From contig DABJ01000041.1 of assembly GCA_002102825.1 (NCBI GenBank), positions 15,696 to 21,464 of the forward strand: a DNA stretch of 5,769 nucleotides, read 5' to 3'. Positions 5,653 through 5,769 of this stretch are shown in pieces; the first letter of the stretch is position 1, and the number at the start of each line of letters is the position of its first letter. Below the pieces are notes generated by a model, which had not been told where the DNA came from, ran no database searches, and saw only the letters and a program-made list of their open reading frames with translations. This DNA is from Candidatus Gastranaerophilales bacterium HUM_12. GTDB lineage: Bacteria > Cyanobacteriota > Vampirovibrionia > Gastranaerophilales > Gastranaerophilaceae. Position numbers and translations under genes: made by a program.

Positions 5653-5657
5653 TTCAA
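5629..5657 (-). promoter_or_regulatory. Sigma70-type promoter of the antitoxin gene
   Basis: On the minus strand, TTGAAA (5657-5652) is separated by exactly 17 bases from TACAAT (5634-5629). Both match consensus at five of six positions, making this the best promoter in the window. Transcription should begin near 5622, leaving a leader of about 20 bases that contains the AAAGGA ribosome binding site. Confidence 0.7.
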
Positions 5658-5675
5658 CCCCTACTTACAAAATTT

Positions 5676-5711
5676 TTGAGTAATTTTTAAGATATTCAAA
5701 ATATTACTCAA
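5676..5711. other. Hairpin or dyad upstream of the antitoxin promoter
   Basis: TTGAGTAAT (5676-5684) and ATTACTCAA (5703-5711) are perfect 9-base arms. Inner TTTT and AAAA tracts could extend the stem to about 13 pairs with one bulge. No T run follows on either strand, so a standard terminator is unlikely. It may be a protein-binding dyad or belong to a gene beyond the right edge. Confidence 0.3.
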
Positions 5712-5769
5712 TCCCTTTTAAATCAATGGTTTACACCGTTCCTCTTTATAATATTATAAAAATATATAA

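Noticed and set aside
5745..5760. Perfect 16-base palindrome TTTATAATATTATAAA
   Set aside because: It is made only of A and T in an AT-rich stretch, so chance is a sufficient explanation.
1..5769. CRISPR array, insertion sequence, riboswitch or integrase gene
   Set aside because: No regularly spaced repeats, transposase-like or integrase-like frame, or recognisable riboswitch core was found on either strand.

Overview
The window is AT-rich bacterial DNA read with a standard code: TAA and TAG end the genes and TGG encodes Trp. The source is uncertain. The first gene's frame begins with a Ser-Phe-Arg-rich stretch (PSSISFRPN), a style I associate with gut Gastranaerophilales (Vampirovibrionia/Melainabacteria). 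An AT-rich member of the Bacillota is an alternative.

Left part (1-1076), probable original chromosome. A membrane-anchored HExxH metallopeptidase, open at its 5' end, occupies 1-867. It is followed by a strong hairpin terminator (991-1023). Next comes the 3' half of a tRNA-Pro(UGG) gene on the minus strand (1032-1076): anticodon loop, T arm, acceptor 3' strand and encoded CCA are present, but the 5' half is missing. This is the usual scar of tRNA-targeted integration. Because the 3' side of the fragment still faces its own terminator on the left, the inserted element should lie to the right.

Right part (1077-5769), probable end of an integrated island. Positions 1077-1442 hold no gene but contain direct and inverted repeats that could be recombinase-binding sites, then a promoter. 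Next is a Gp49-like RelE/HigB-superfamily toxin gene (1443-1799). A tightly packed plus-strand operon of three genes follows (1905-5287): a putative PD-(D/E)xK/Cap4-like nuclease, a small helical middle protein and an SMC/Rad50-like ABC ATPase. The order, sizes and motifs fit the ABC three-component (ABC-3C) class of predicted defence systems. Both gene junctions are 8-base overlaps.

An XRE antitoxin of the family that normally partners the Gp49-like toxin lies on the minus strand, convergent with the operon (5316-5600). It has a good sigma70-type promoter overlapped by a perfect 11-bp dyad.

The most notable arrangement is a toxin and its family-matched antitoxin, normally adjacent, standing on either side of a complete ABC-3C operon, just inside a tRNA attachment scar. 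A reasonable model is a mobile defence island in which the ABC-3C operon is cargo and the split toxin-antitoxin pair stabilises it or guards it. The model is inferred from layout and protein families. No database search was possible.
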